Assembly (NCBI RefSeq): GCF_001294465.1
Contig: NZ_LGAA01000019.1
Span: 52,554 to 116,553 of the forward strand
Direction: 5' to 3'
DNA length: 64,000 bases
Source: Moellerella wisconsensis ATCC 35017
GTDB taxonomy: Bacteria; Pseudomonadota; Gammaproteobacteria; Enterobacterales; Enterobacteriaceae
The notes under the pieces were generated by a model. It had not been told where the DNA came from, did not search any database, and saw only the letters and a program-made list of their open reading frames with translations. This document shows positions 9,629 to 19,396 of the stretch, piece by piece. How positions within the stretch are numbered: the first letter of the stretch is position 1; each line of letters opens with the position of its first letter. The position numbers and the translations under genes are program-made.

Positions 9629-9976
9629 TTACTCAGCTTTTGTTTCATCAGCTGAACGATATTTATCCGCAGTTTCTTTAATCAACTTAGGCAATTCGCC
9701 GCGCTGATACATTTCCATAATAATGTCACATCCGCCGACTAATTCACCATCGATCCATAATTGAGGAAATGTTGGCCAGTTAGCATATTTAGGTAACTCG
9801 GCACGAATATCTGGATTCTGTAAAATATCCACATAAGCGAAACGCTCGCCACATGCAGAGAGTGCTTGTACAGCCTGCGCGGAAAAACCACAGTTTGGAA
9901 GTTTTGGAGAGCCTTTCATATATAATAGAATTGGGTTTTCTTTGATTTGGCGCTCAATTTTTTCAATAGTTGTCAT
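9629..9976 (-). CDS. grxD: Monothiol glutaredoxin 4
   Basis: CGFS-type glutaredoxin that carries [2Fe-2S] clusters, alone or with BolA-type partners. The 115-residue protein has the CGFS motif at residues 29-32 in a KLPNCGFSAQA context. The cis-proline segment WPTFPQLWIDGELVGGCDI is present near residues 68-86. In E. coli grxD responds to iron status; here a 600-base region separates it from divergent sodB. Its proximity to sodB and suf is notable but is shared with E. coli. Confidence 0.95.
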   Translation of the reverse strand: MTTIEKIERQIKENPILLYMKGSPKLPNCGFSAQAVQALSACGERFAYVDILQNPDIRAELPKYANWPTFPQLWIDGELVGGCDIIMEMYQRGELPKLIKETADKYRSADETKAE

Positions 9977-10576
9977 TCTTACTTCCTTAAAACTAATATG
10001 TGCTGGTCTGTCAGCCCAATATTGCTGTAATAAACAATATTAAACAATTGTAGATAAAACAATTGCAGCTGAATTAAAAAGTTCAATACCTGAACATTGT
10101 ATGTGTCTTTGTCTATACCGATACCAAACCGACCACATCAGATCCAGTATCTGTATACCTAATCGGTATACTTATAATAGTAAAACACACATTTTGGGCG
10201 GTGCCGTTTCAATGCAGGCTGCCTACTCCATGTAATCAAACACACTACCTAGAATATGCATTTTGTTTACAATAATACATTACTATAACATTACCGGTTT
10301 AAAAAAGGGATCATTATCCCTGCATGGTGTCTATTATTAACCCGTCTGATGACTAATCTCAAGATGAATTAAAATGAACTTATAAATAATATATAAATAT
10401 TTTGTATTATAAGACACTGTGATTTTTATCTAATGTTGTTAATATGATAAGTAAAATAGAGGCAGTTGATCTTAACGATGCTGTCCTTAGAAATAGAAGC
10501 ACCCTTTTGGCTCAATTATCGAGCAAAACCCAAAGTAGCAAACTATGAAATACAATAGTTTAACAAGGAGTATGCA
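9977..10576. other. 600-base grxD-sodB intergenic region with dyads
   Basis: No ORF with support. The part near 10100-10260 is less AT-rich than the rest and contains repeated TATACC/GGTATA words and a palindrome (listed separately). Around 10300-10321 there is a weak leftward terminator-like hairpin, with stem AGGGA/TCCCT followed on the minus strand by six T. The final 20 bases carry the sodB ribosome-binding site AAGGAG. Confidence 0.5.
10153..10178 (+). promoter_or_regulatory. Palindrome abutting a TATAAT box
   Basis: GTATACC-TAATC-GGTATAC (10153-10171) is a perfect 7-bp inverted repeat with a 5-base spacer. One base later a consensus TATAAT occupies 10173-10178. The geometry suggests a repressor operator between -35 and -10. 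No known operator is recognised, and the nearest rightward gene (sodB) begins 400 bases away. Confidence 0.4.
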
Positions 10577-11155
10577 ATGTCATTTGAATTACCCGCTCTA
10601 CCTTACGCAAAAAATGCGCTCGAACCACACATCTCTGCTGAGACTCTTGAGTATCACTACGGTAAACACCACAATACATACGTTGTAAACCTGAATAATC
10701 TGATCAAAGGCACTGAATTTGAAGATAAATCTTTAGAGCAGATTATCAAATCTTCTGAAGGTGGCGTATTCAATAACGCGGCTCAAGTTTGGAATCACAC
10801 ATTTTACTGGCACTGCTTAGCTCCAAATGCAGGTGGCGAACCTACAGGTAAAGTCGCAGAAGCTATTAACCAAGCATTTGGTTCTTTTGCTGAATTCAAA
10901 CAGCAATTTACTGATTCTGCGGTTAAAAACTTTGGTGCCGGTTGGACTTGGTTAGTAAAAAAAGCCGATGGCAGCCTAGCTATTGTTAATACGTCAAATG
11001 CAGCCACTCCAATCTCAGGTGAAGATAAACCTCTTCTGACCGTTGATGTTTGGGAACACGCGTATTACATCGATTACCGTAATGCTCGTCCTCAATACAT
11101 GGACAACTTCTGGGCATTGGTTAACTGGAAGTTTGTTGAAGAAAATCTGGCTTAA
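10577..11155 (+). CDS. sodB: Iron superoxide dismutase
   Basis: Cytosolic enzyme converting superoxide to hydrogen peroxide and oxygen. The 192 residues show all four metal ligands at the standard positions: His27, His74, Asp157 and His161 (in DVWEHAYYIDYRN). The sequence resembles the iron-type enzyme, starting MSFELPALPYAKNALEPHIS. AAGGAG precedes the ATG. In E. coli sodB mRNA is silenced by the RyhB small RNA when iron is short; the pairing region would lie around this ribosome-binding site, but I cannot confirm pairing without the cognate RNA. Confidence 0.97.
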   Translation: MSFELPALPYAKNALEPHISAETLEYHYGKHHNTYVVNLNNLIKGTEFEDKSLEQIIKSSEGGVFNNAAQVWNHTFYWHCLAPNAGGEPTGKVAEAINQAFGSFAEFKQQFTDSAVKNFGAGWTWLVKKADGSLAIVNTSNAATPISGEDKPLLTVDVWEHAYYIDYRNARPQYMDNFWALVNWKFVEENLA

Positions 11156-11200
11156 TGATTAATAAAGTAAGAGCAGAGATAGCTTTTGACTCTTACTGAT

Positions 11201-11236
11201 AGATTAAGGGCGAGACATTCATCCCGCCCTTAATCT
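11201..11236. terminator. Hairpin between sodB and the ynhF-like gene
   Basis: AGATTAAGGGCG (11201-11212) pairs perfectly with CGCCCTTAATCT (11225-11236) across a 12-base loop. The stem is strong but the downstream T-tract is poor. It lies between convergent genes. Confidence 0.65.
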
Positions 11237-11272
11237 AATGATTTCAATTGTTGCTTTTAGCAGCCAGAACAA

Positions 11273-11356
11273 TTAAAAAATATGTGCTACAAATGCAATA
11301 ATCATCACTAATGCACCTAATGCGGTGCAGAGTCCGAATTTAAGATCTGTATCCAT
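11273..11356 (-). CDS. ynhF: YnhF-like 27-residue membrane peptide
   Basis: A very short reading frame: MDTDLKFGLCTALGALVMII and then AFVAHIF, stop. AGGAG lies 8 bases before the ATG. The start MxTDLKF followed by one hydrophobic helix matches my recollection of E. coli YnhF, which also lies in the sodB-purR interval; its function is unknown. The peptide would be a single-pass inner membrane protein with almost no soluble part. E. coli also has ydhP between ynhF and purR; that gene is absent here. Start, length and synteny agree, so I regard it as real despite its size. Confidence 0.75.
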   Translation of the reverse strand: MDTDLKFGLCTALGALVMIIAFVAHIF

Positions 11357-11678
11357 GATATTTGCTCCTATTGATATTCCAATAACGTTATATGCTGATG
11401 CTATAATATTTAACTATGCTAGCTGATGCTTATAAAGCTCCATCAAATAACTAAAATTGACTAGCTACTAATTAGTATCTCACAGTAAAAAATTAAAACC
11501 ACGCAATATATCACATGTTATAACATCAATTATTACTTTCGTTTTTGCGCTAGATCAGACAAAATTCATGACAAATCGCTAAATTATTGTCAGACAACCT
11601 CTTATGCCTCAATATACTGACAACTTTTAATAAAATTATATTATAAGACCACTTATTGGTCAGGAGTCTTTTTACATC

Positions 11679-12704
11679 ATGGCAACGATTAAAGATGTGG
11701 CAAAACGCGCAGGCGTCTCTACCACAACCGTATCCCATGTTATTAATAAAACGCGTTTCGTCGCCGAAAATACTAAGATTGCCGTCTGGACGGCAATTAA
11801 AGAACTGAACTATTCACCTAGTGCAGTTGCGAGAAGCTTGAAAGTTAATCACACCAAATCTATTGGATTACTGGCAACCTCAAGTGAGGCACCGTATTTT
11901 GCTGAAGTTATTGAATCGGTTGAAAATAGCTGTTACGACAAAGGATACACGCTAATTTTATGTAATTCTCATAATAATTTAGGCAAACAAAAAGCCTATT
12001 TACAAATGTTAGCGCAAAAACGTGTTGATGGCTTATTAGTCATGTGTTCAGAATACCCTGACCATTTGATTACTATGTTAGAAGAATATCGGAACATCCC
12101 TATGGTTGTCATGGATTGGGGAGAAGCACGAGGTGATTTTACTGACACCATTATTGATAATGCGTTTCATGGCGGTTATCTCGCAGGGCGTTATCTTATT
12201 GATCGCGGTCATCGTGATTTAGGGATTATCCCCGGTCCATTAGAACGCAATACGGGAATTGGGCGCTTAAATGGTTTTAAAAAGGCGATGGAAGAAGCTA
12301 AAATTACCTTACGTGATGAGTGGATAGTCCAAGGCAATTTTGAGCCCGAATCAGGTTATTCCGCCATGAGCGAAATTCTAAGTCATAAGCACAAACCTAC
12401 GGCTGTATTCTGTGGTGGGGATATTATGGCGATGGGTGCAATTTGTGCTGCCGATGAAATGGGCTTGCGCGTTCCACAAGATATTTCAATTATCGGTTAT
12501 GATAATGTACGCAATGCGCGCTATTTTACGCCAGCACTGACCACAATCCATCAGCCTAAAGAACGTTTAGGTCAGATGGCCTTTTCTATGCTGTTAGATC
12601 GGATTATCAATAAACGCGAAGATGTACAAACCATTGAAGTGCATCCACGCTTAGTTGAACGCCGCTCAGTAGCGGACGGTCCTTTTATCGATTACCGCCG
12701 ATAA
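11679..12704 (+). CDS. purR: Purine repressor PurR (LacI family)
   Basis: Hypoxanthine/guanine-responsive repressor of purine biosynthesis genes. The 341 residues match E. coli PurR. The N-terminal LacI helix-turn-helix is textbook ([20 protein letters not shown]), followed by the hinge [12 protein letters not shown] near residues 47-58. The periplasmic-binding-like domain has [21 protein letters not shown] near residues 273-293. AGGAG lies upstream of the ATG. The stop codon lies three bases from that of the LysR-type gene on the other strand, so the two transcripts must overlap or share a terminator. Confidence 0.96.
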   Translation: MATIKDVAKRAGVSTTTVSHVINKTRFVAENTKIAVWTAIKELNYSPSAVARSLKVNHTKSIGLLATSSEAPYFAEVIESVENSCYDKGYTLILCNSHNNLGKQKAYLQMLAQKRVDGLLVMCSEYPDHLITMLEEYRNIPMVVMDWGEARGDFTDTIIDNAFHGGYLAGRYLIDRGHRDLGIIPGPLERNTGIGRLNGFKKAMEEAKITLRDEWIVQGNFEPESGYSAMSEILSHKHKPTAVFCGGDIMAMGAICAADEMGLRVPQDISIIGYDNVRNARYFTPALTTIHQPKERLGQMAFSMLLDRIINKREDVQTIEVHPRLVERRSVADGPFIDYRR

Positions 12705-12707
12705 CGT

Positions 12708-13610
12708 TTATCGCAACCATTCGGCATTAAGTGTTTCGCTGTCGCCCAAATAATTGAGCAGCCAACTTAATGCCGGAGACGCATGGTTTTCGACCCACGT
12801 TAAGCAACACGGACTTTCAGGGAATGGCTGGCAAAGTTGTAAATCAACTAAAATCCCTTGTTCACATAACGGTAAAGCCCGATGTTCTGGGATTACTCCC
12901 ATGCATAATCCTGCTTTTAAACACGCTAACCCATTTTCCCAACTCGGTACTATCATTCGCTGCTGATTATTCAACGCCCACGTTTCTCTTTTAGGTAAAT
13001 TTCTTGAAGTATCCTCTAAACATAAACTGGGAAACGGTCGTAATTGATCATCGGTCAATGGACCTGCCACACTTGCCAATGGATGTCGATGATTAACCAC
13101 ACAGCGCCACGGCATAAATCCCATATCTTTGAAGCTGTAGCGTTCTCCAATTGGCGAAGCGCGAGTTGCACCAATAGCAACATCTACCCGACCATCGGCT
13201 AAAGCATCCCAAACGCCATTAAAAACTTCGGGATAAATATACAGCTCTACATCAGGAAAATGTTGATAAAAATCTAAAATAAGTTGTTCCGTTCGCTGAG
13301 GTTTAACTATTCCATCAACCGCAATACTTAGCTGTCCACGCCAACCGTTGGCAATTTGTTGACAATGGTGACGAGTATCATCCATTTTTTTGATAACAGC
13401 GCGCGCTTCTTTAATAAATACCCGCCCAGCTTCAGTAAGTTCAACATCACGATGACGCCGTTCAAACAATGGTATTGCCAGCCATTCTTCCAATTGTTTA
13501 ACTGTATAGCTAATCGCAGAAGGAACTCGATGTAGCTCAACGGCTGCTGCACTAAAACTACCGGTTCTAGCAACAGCATCTATAACTTCCAATGAATACG
13601 CTGACCACAT
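12708..13610 (-). CDS. punR: LysR-type regulator PunR (YdhB)
   Basis: Transcription factor of the LysR family. In E. coli PunR activates the neighbouring purine nucleoside importer gene punC. The 300-residue form starting MWSAYSLEVIDAVARTGSFS is chosen because E. coli PunR begins similarly and because GGAAGG precedes this ATG, while the ATG 12 codons upstream has no ribosome-binding site. The helix-turn-helix lies near residues 16-40, and the effector domain includes the conserved QEVFNGVWDALxDGR-type stretch. It diverges from punC over about 310 bases, the classic arrangement for a LysR activator and its target. Confidence 0.92.
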   Translation of the reverse strand: MWSAYSLEVIDAVARTGSFSAAAVELHRVPSAISYTVKQLEEWLAIPLFERRHRDVELTEAGRVFIKEARAVIKKMDDTRHHCQQIANGWRGQLSIAVDGIVKPQRTEQLILDFYQHFPDVELYIYPEVFNGVWDALADGRVDVAIGATRASPIGERYSFKDMGFMPWRCVVNHRHPLASVAGPLTDDQLRPFPSLCLEDTSRNLPKRETWALNNQQRMIVPSWENGLACLKAGLCMGVIPEHRALPLCEQGILVDLQLCQPFPESPCCLTWVENHASPALSWLLNYLGDSETLNAEWLR

Positions 13611-13919
13611 AACCTTCCCTTCAAAAAATTTAACAGCATTATGCAAATATTACCGTTTTACTTTGAAAAATGACAGACGATACAATGAAGCATCGATTAA
13701 ATTTATATTCCAAATAATTTGAGTCGTAATAAATCTCGATTCAACACCTGCTGGGTATCCAAATTTAAGCAATAATAAAGACTAACTAATAAAGATTATT
13801 ATTAGTCGATTGCTAATAGTGAGTCATAATAAGGTTGAGCTGTCAGTAAAATAAATTCTGCATCAGCCTCTTGATAGCTCGTGGATATCACTCAATTTTT
13901 CATCTAAAAGATTAATAAA
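13611..13919. other. punR-punC divergent control region
   Basis: About 310 AT-rich bases between divergent punR and punC. It presumably contains both promoters and the LysR-type operator (T-N11-A class), but I cannot single out one site with confidence. No ORF seen. Confidence 0.4.
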
Positions 13920-15143
13920 ATGACACAGAACGCTGTAAAAAATTCTTCCGGATTTCTATTTTATCTCGCTGGACTAAGCATGCTTGGCTATCTAGCTATT
14001 GATATGTATTTGCCCGCCTTTGGTGCGATGCAGATCTCATTAAATACCTCAGAGGGCGCAATTAGTGCGTCACTAAGTATTTTTTTAGCCGGTTTTGCAT
14101 TTGCTCAACTACTGTGGGGTCCGCTGTCTGATAAATTAGGCCGCAAGCCAGTTTTAATCATCGGGTTATCGCTATTCACCTTAAGTTGCCTCGGTATGAT
14201 CTGGGTAACGGATGCTACGCAATTATTAGTATTACGTTTCTTACAAGCCGTCGGCGTTTGCTCGGCAGCCGTCTTATGGCAGGCCTTAGTGATTGACCGC
14301 TATGATTCAACTCAGACGCAAAAAGTATTTGCCACCATTATGCCTCTCGTCGCTTTATCTCCGGCATTAGCGCCATTATTAGGTGCTTGGGTATTAGTCC
14401 ACGGTGAATGGGAATATATATTTTTAATCTTAATGTTCGTTACTCTGCTGTTATTAATACCGACACTATTATTAAAAAATATTCGTCCACAAGCCTATAA
14501 CCAAGAAACACAAGCCACAGAGCCAAAGCAAAAAGTGTCATTTTGGCAAATATTTAAATCCAAAACCTTTGGCGGAAATGTATTAATTTATGCCTCTTGC
14601 AGTGCCGGTTTTTTTGCTTGGCTCACCGGTTCTCCCTTTATTTTACGCGATATGGGTTATAACCCTGCGGATATCGGCCTTAGCTATATTCCACAGACTA
14701 TCGCCTTTATTATTGGTGGATATGGTTGCCGTTTCTTATTAGCCAAAATAAAAAGTGAAACTTTATTTCCCCTGCTGCTCATTGGTTATGCAATAAGTAT
14801 GGCGATATTATTTATAATATCGGTATATAGCTCACCGAGCTTATTTGTAATTTTAATTCCATTCTGTTTTATGGCGGCAGTGAATGGTGCATCTTATCCT
14901 ATTGCTGTGGGGAACGCGTTGGGGGCATTCCCAAATGCCAGCGGTAAAGCGGCTGCATTACAAAACTCGCTGCAGTTAGGTCTGTGCTTCTTTGCTAGCT
15001 TATTGGTTTCTGCTTTAGCTGAAAATCCACTTATCGCAACAACCGCAGTAATGGCTGGAACTATTATTCCAATGATTATTGGATATATTATCCAATATAA
15101 AAAAGCTGTATCTAAAAATACGATTACTGCCGTCGAGCAATAA
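13920..15143 (+). CDS. punC: Purine nucleoside transporter PunC (YdhC), MFS
   Basis: Inner membrane major facilitator of the Bcr/CflA drug-resistance subfamily with about 12 membrane spans in 407 residues. Its E. coli orthologue PunC imports purine nucleosides. The MFS loop 2-3 signature [11 protein letters not shown] is present near residues 67-77, after a first helix ending [10 protein letters not shown], a Bcr/CflA hallmark. The neighbours purR and punR support a purine role rather than drug efflux. No good ribosome-binding site is visible before the ATG. A clear terminator follows. Confidence 0.92.
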   Translation: MTQNAVKNSSGFLFYLAGLSMLGYLAIDMYLPAFGAMQISLNTSEGAISASLSIFLAGFAFAQLLWGPLSDKLGRKPVLIIGLSLFTLSCLGMIWVTDATQLLVLRFLQAVGVCSAAVLWQALVIDRYDSTQTQKVFATIMPLVALSPALAPLLGAWVLVHGEWEYIFLILMFVTLLLLIPTLLLKNIRPQAYNQETQATEPKQKVSFWQIFKSKTFGGNVLIYASCSAGFFAWLTGSPFILRDMGYNPADIGLSYIPQTIAFIIGGYGCRFLLAKIKSETLFPLLLIGYAISMAILFIISVYSSPSLFVILIPFCFMAAVNGASYPIAVGNALGAFPNASGKAAALQNSLQLGLCFFASLLVSALAENPLIATTAVMAGTIIPMIIGYIIQYKKAVSKNTITAVEQ

Positions 15144-15172
15144 TCGAATAAAATTTAGGATTATTCTTAAAT

Positions 15173-15201
15173 AAAAAGCCACTCATAAGAGTGGCTTTTT
15201 T
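15173..15201 (+). terminator. punC terminator
   Basis: AAAAAGCCACTC-ATAA-GAGTGGCTTTTT is a perfect 12-bp stem with a 4-base loop and T-run, about 30 bases past the punC stop. Confidence 0.9.
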
Positions 15202-15520
15202 AGTCATTGAGAAATTAACCTTTGGCTCATATACTTATGTCACTTCTTATTTTTTACGAAGTGATTTTTGAGTGATCATAATAATAGGTGAATAATAACA
15301 TCTAAATAATAACGTCTAATCTTAATCGGTTCCATTATCCCGTCTGATTAGGTAATAATTGTCTAAATATTGGTCTGGAAGTATCTCAGTTTAATTTTTA
15401 CCTCTACATAGATAGTAAAAGGTTGTCGTAATAACTTATAAAATATCAATAATTTAGGCTTATCGACTCCCTTGAAATATTTAATCATCTCGAAATCCTT
15501 CGTGTTATGTTGGAGAGCAT
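15202..15520. other. punC-cfa intergenic region with second hairpin
   Basis: A second terminator-like hairpin, TCACTTC/GAAGTGA followed by five T, lies at 15240-15269. Next comes a short tandem of two near-identical 14-mers (AATAATAACRTCTA, about 15291-15320). The remainder is AT-rich and carries the cfa promoter and leader. In E. coli the long cfa leader is a target of small RNAs such as RydC; no match can be judged here. Confidence 0.4.
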
Positions 15521-16669
15521 ATGAGCACTGATGTAGAAGATCCAAAAACAAGCATCGATTCTTGGCAACGAATTGCCAGTGAATTATTAAATCAAGCCGG
15601 TATCGAAATTAACGGTACCCGCCCTTATGATATACAGGTGCATAATAATGAATTCTTCAAGCGTGTATTGCAGCAAGGTTCATTAGGCTTGGGCGAAAGT
15701 TATATGGATGGCTGGTGGGATTGTGAGCGGCTAGATATGTTTTTCGATCGCGTATTACGCGCTAAATTAGATAAGAAACTGCCCAACAACTTAACCGATA
15801 TAATGAAAGTAGCCATGGCCCGGTTACGCAATTTACAAACTAAAAAACGTTCTTGGATGGTCGGTGAAGAGCATTATGATCTAGGCAACGATTTATTTTC
15901 TCGTATGCTAGACCCTAATATGCAGTATTCATGTGGATACTGGAATAACGCAGATAATTTAGCCCAAGCACAAGAAAATAAACTCGACTTAATTTGCCGC
16001 AAATTAGCCTTAAAGCCGGGAATGAGATTATTGGATATTGGCTGCGGTTGGGGCGGACTATCAGCCTATGCAGCACGCCATTATCATGTTTCCGTCACGG
16101 GCGTCACTATTTCAAAAGAACAGCAAAAGTTAGCACAACAACGCTGCCACGACTTAGATGTTACTATCCTGCTGCAAGATTATCGTGACCTCAATGATAA
16201 GTTTGATCGAGTGGTTTCAGTAGGGATGTTTGAACACGTCGGCCCGAAAAACTATGCCACTTATTTCGATGTCGTGCGTCGTAATATCAAAAATGATGGT
16301 CTATTCTTATTGCATTCTATTGGCTCCAATGAACATAAAGTCAATGTCGATGCTTGGACTGGCAAATATATATTCCCCAACGGTTGTCTGCCCTCAATTG
16401 AAAATATTGCCCATGCCAGTGAAGGTAAATTTATTATGGAAGATTGGCATAATTTTGGTGCAGATTATGACCGCACATTGATGGCGTGGTATGAGCGTTT
16501 TCTGAGCGCATGGGAAGAAATAGAACAAAATTATACTCCCCGTTTTAAACGCATGTTCAGTTATTATTTGAATGCTTGTGCCGGAGCCTTCCGAGCTCGA
16601 GATATTCAATTGTGGCAAATATTGTGGAGCCCTGAAGGTGTTTCAGGTGGGATCCGAGTTCCGCGTTAA
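15521..16669 (+). CDS. cfa: Cyclopropane-fatty-acyl-phospholipid synthase
   Basis: Transfers a methylene from S-adenosylmethionine to unsaturated acyl chains of membrane phospholipids, hardening membranes in stationary phase and acid. The 382 residues equal E. coli Cfa. The N-terminal domain includes GSLGLGESYMDGWWDCERLD. The SAM-binding motif LDIGCGWGGLSAYAA lies near residues 172-186, and SVGMFEHVGPKNY carries the catalytic-site glutamate and bicarbonate-binding histidine region. GGAGAG precedes the ATG. Confidence 0.96.
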   Translation: MSTDVEDPKTSIDSWQRIASELLNQAGIEINGTRPYDIQVHNNEFFKRVLQQGSLGLGESYMDGWWDCERLDMFFDRVLRAKLDKKLPNNLTDIMKVAMARLRNLQTKKRSWMVGEEHYDLGNDLFSRMLDPNMQYSCGYWNNADNLAQAQENKLDLICRKLALKPGMRLLDIGCGWGGLSAYAARHYHVSVTGVTISKEQQKLAQQRCHDLDVTILLQDYRDLNDKFDRVVSVGMFEHVGPKNYATYFDVVRRNIKNDGLFLLHSIGSNEHKVNVDAWTGKYIFPNGCLPSIENIAHASEGKFIMEDWHNFGADYDRTLMAWYERFLSAWEEIEQNYTPRFKRMFSYYLNACAGAFRARDIQLWQILWSPEGVSGGIRVPR

Positions 16670-16710
16670 CTCATCCCGAGAGAATAAAACATTGCCTCAA
16701 TTATTTAATA

Positions 16711-16750
16711 AAAAATAACTCTCTAGCTCATGCCGGAGAGTTATTTTTTT
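16711..16750 (+). terminator. cfa terminator
   Basis: AAAAATAACTCTC pairs with GAGAGTTATTTTT, ending in a T-run, about 40 bases after the cfa stop. The A-tract on the other side means it may also act on leftward transcripts from ribE. Confidence 0.85.
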
Positions 16751-16821
16751 AAAATATTATGGTAAAAAAGTTTAATAATTATTAACACTCCTTAGCCATT
16801 TAATAATTTTCAATTTATCAA

Positions 16822-17448
16822 CTATCCAACAACATTGTACTGCTGCTGCGCCAACACACGTTCAACTGTATCTACGATAGCTTGTGTCTGTGGATCAATT
16901 TCGATATTCACCGTATCACCCAGACGTTTGGCACCTAAAGTGGTTCTTTCTAAAGTTTCTGGGATCAAATGCACACAAAAACGATTATTAACCACTTCAC
17001 CAACGGTCAAACTAATACCATCAATAGAAATAAAACCTTTATGTAAGATATACTTCATCACGGTTTTGTCATGAACAGAAAACCAAATTTGATGATTATT
17101 TTCAGAGGTGAAGATTTTTACTATCTCAGCCGTAGTGACAATATGTCCAGAAACTACATGACCACCAATTTCATCGCCGTATTTAGCTGCACGTTCAATA
17201 TTAACCAATGAGCCTACTTCCAATTGGTCTAAATTAGTTAATCTCAATGTTTCTTTAATTAAATCAAAGCTGATATTATCGCCATCAATTTTACTCACAG
17301 TGAGACAACAGCCGTTATGAGCAACAGAGGCTCCGGTTTCTAACCCGGGAAGCAATTCAGGGGGGAATTTGACTACATGTGTACGAAAATTTGGTTTTTC
17401 AATAATATCAATAATCAGGGCTTTACCCTGCACAATACCAGTAAACAT
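16822..17448 (-). CDS. ribE: Riboflavin synthase alpha subunit
   Basis: Dismutates two 6,7-dimethyl-8-ribityllumazine molecules to riboflavin. The protein has two tandem lumazine-binding barrels; the N-terminal one starts [11 protein letters not shown], and repeated features include NGCCLTV near residues 45-51 and [11 protein letters not shown] near residues 141-151. I give the second of two adjacent ATG codons because the family begins MFTGIVQ; the first ATG (17451) has slightly better spacing from GGAG, so it remains possible. E. coli literature also calls this gene ribC. It diverges from mdtK. No FMN riboswitch is seen. Confidence 0.95.
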   Translation of the reverse strand: MFTGIVQGKALIIDIIEKPNFRTHVVKFPPELLPGLETGASVAHNGCCLTVSKIDGDNISFDLIKETLRLTNLDQLEVGSLVNIERAAKYGDEIGGHVVSGHIVTTAEIVKIFTSENNHQIWFSVHDKTVMKYILHKGFISIDGISLTVGEVVNNRFCVHLIPETLERTTLGAKRLGDTVNIEIDPQTQAIVDTVERVLAQQQYNVVG

Positions 17449-17652
17449 CACGCTTCTCCATATTATATCTTTCTCAACATAGTTTACCTCACAAATAGTA
17501 TAGATCTAGCGTTTAAATGAACGATAAATCATAATTATCTTTGTTGGCTTAAATTAACAAAGTATATAGAATGCAGCATCAGATTAACCGTTTGATTTAT
17601 CATAAATCATCGTTATTTCATCATTATAAATTATTCAACAAAAGGTGTATAC

Positions 17653-19026
17653 GTGCAGAAATACTTTACCGAAGCGCGTAGTTTGCTCGCTCTAGGGATC
17701 CCTATTATCCTCGCTCAATTCTCGCAAACTGCGATGGGTGTCGTTGATACTGTCATGGCAGGAAGCGTCAGTGAAACAGATATGTCAGCAGTGGCTGTTG
17801 GAACATCTATCTGGCTACCGACCATACTATTTGGCCACGGTTTATTGATGGCATTAACGCCAGTGGTCGCTCAAATGAATGGCTCTGGGAGACGAAATCT
17901 AGTTGGAAATGCTATCCAACAAGGTTTATGGATGGCATTTCTGTTATCCATCATGGTGATCTTGGTTTTATATAACAGCAAATGGATCATCGGCAATATG
18001 CCACATATTGACCCGGAATTAGCCGATAAAGCAGTACGTTTTTTGCACGCTATTATGTGGGGAGCACCGGGATACTTATTTTATCAAGTATATCGTAGCC
18101 AATGCGAGGGATTATCTAAAACTAAACCTGGCATGGTGATCGGATTTTTAGGATTACTAATAAATATCCCGATTAACTATATTTTTATCTATGGTCACTT
18201 TGGCGCACCAGCACTTGGTGGCGTAGGCTGTGGTGTGGCGACTGCCTCCGTATTCTGGGCAATGTTTTTCTTTATGCGCTGGTATACTAAAAAAGCTCCT
18301 TCACAACGTGATATTCGTGCCAGCAAAAAATTTGCGGCTCCCGATCCAGTCATGCTCAAACGTATCTTTGTTTTAGGGCTGCCTATCGGTTTAGCTCTAT
18401 TTTTTGAAGTTACGCTGTTTGCTATAGTCGCACTGTTAGTTGCACCACTTGGTGTAGTGGCCGTCGCAGGGCACCAAGTGGCACTGAATTTCAGTTCGTT
18501 GATGTTTATGTTCCCGATTTCATTAGGGATAGCGGCAACCATCCGTATTGGGTATAGCTTAGGTCAGGATTCAACCGCGGCGGCAAAAGTATCGTCATAT
18601 ACCAGTCTCGTGGTCGGATTAATTCTAGCCTGTATGACTGCATTAGTTACTGTGACCTTACGTGAACCTATTGCTCTTATGTATAACAAAAATCCAGAAG
18701 TGGTTATTTTGGCCTCGCACCTGATGCTATTTGCCGCTATCTATCAACTGTCGGATTCAGTGCAAGTTATTGGGGCTGGTATCCTGCGTGGCTATAAAGA
18801 TACACGTTCAATTTTCTTTATTACCTTTATTGCCTATTGGATTTTAGGATTACCGAGTGGATATATATTAGGTTTAACCGATATTATCGTGCCGCATATG
18901 GGCCCTGAAGGATTCTGGATTGGATTTATTATTGGTTTGAGCGCCGCCGCTATTATGATGGCATGGCGAATTTGGTGGATCCATCGTCAACCAGATGCTT
19001 TGGTATTGCAACGCTCTATGCGCTAA
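17653..19026 (+). CDS. mdtK: Multidrug efflux protein MdtK (NorM-type MATE)
   Basis: Cation-coupled MATE antiporter of the inner membrane with about 12 helices, exporting cationic drugs and fluoroquinolones. The 457 residues match E. coli MdtK. The N-terminal half has the family motif [14 protein letters not shown] near residues 24-37. The second half repeats the fold, with [20 protein letters not shown] near residues 273-292. The start is GTG, with AAAGG seven bases upstream. It diverges from ribE and is followed by a strong terminator and two tRNA genes, as in E. coli. Confidence 0.95.
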   Translation: MQKYFTEARSLLALGIPIILAQFSQTAMGVVDTVMAGSVSETDMSAVAVGTSIWLPTILFGHGLLMALTPVVAQMNGSGRRNLVGNAIQQGLWMAFLLSIMVILVLYNSKWIIGNMPHIDPELADKAVRFLHAIMWGAPGYLFYQVYRSQCEGLSKTKPGMVIGFLGLLINIPINYIFIYGHFGAPALGGVGCGVATASVFWAMFFFMRWYTKKAPSQRDIRASKKFAAPDPVMLKRIFVLGLPIGLALFFEVTLFAIVALLVAPLGVVAVAGHQVALNFSSLMFMFPISLGIAATIRIGYSLGQDSTAAAKVSSYTSLVVGLILACMTALVTVTLREPIALMYNKNPEVVILASHLMLFAAIYQLSDSVQVIGAGILRGYKDTRSIFFITFIAYWILGLPSGYILGLTDIIVPHMGPEGFWIGFIIGLSAAAIMMAWRIWWIHRQPDALVLQRSMR

Positions 19027-19043
19027 GCTGTTTACTTAAATGG

Positions 19044-19086
19044 ACCACAATCGTGCATAATTTTTCAACCACGATTGTGGTTTTTC
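19044..19086 (+). terminator. mdtK terminator
   Basis: ACCACAATCGTG (19044-19055) pairs perfectly with CACGATTGTGGT (19070-19081), followed by T5. Confidence 0.85.
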
Positions 19087-19200
19087 AACCAGATAGCTGC
19101 AAATACGAGCAATCAAACAATAAAGTGCATTTTTCCTCTTGCCAGAATGACAACAGAACGTTAATATTCGTTCCCGTTGTCACCCAGACAATTCAACGAT

Positions 19201-19277
19201 GCGTCCGTAGCTCAGTTGGTTAGAGCACCACCTTGACATGGTGGGGGTCGGTAGTTCGAGTCTACTCGGACGCACCA
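19201..19277 (+). tRNA. valV: tRNA-Val (GAC), first copy
   Basis: A complete 77-base cloverleaf. The acceptor stem GCGTCCG pairs with CGGACGC and is followed by encoded CCA. The D arm is TAGCTCAGTTGGTTAGAGCA. The anticodon stem CCACC/GGTGG encloses the loop TTGACAT with anticodon GAC at 19235-19237. The T loop TTCGAGT is standard. The location after mdtK matches the E. coli valV-valW pair. Confidence 0.97.
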
Positions 19278-19319
19278 TTTACTGTTAGTTGAGTAGTAAT
19301 AATATAAAGATTTAACGAT

Positions 19320-19396
19320 GCGTCCGTAGCTCAGTTGGTTAGAGCACCACCTTGACATGGTGGGGGTCGGTAGTTCGAGTCTACTCGGACGCACCA
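19320..19396 (+). tRNA. valW: tRNA-Val (GAC), second copy
   Basis: Identical in sequence to the copy that starts 119 bases upstream, with anticodon GAC at 19354-19356 and encoded CCA. The two are probably co-transcribed. Short matching flanks (AACGAT before, ACCATTT-TACTGTT after) show that the duplication included flanking bases or has been homogenised by recombination. Confidence 0.97.

Noticed and set aside
10300..10321. Leftward terminator-like hairpin with six T, suggesting a small RNA upstream of sodB
   Set aside because: The stem has only five pairs and no clear promoter; not enough to call an RNA gene.
11530..11560. CGCAAAAACGAAAG-type sequence as a PurR operator before purR
   Set aside because: It lacks the central CG dyad of the PurR palindrome and the right half does not match.
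17449..17652. Possible FMN riboswitch upstream of ribE
   Set aside because: The ribE leader is short and lacks the conserved RFN-element sequence; none is expected at this gene in relatives.
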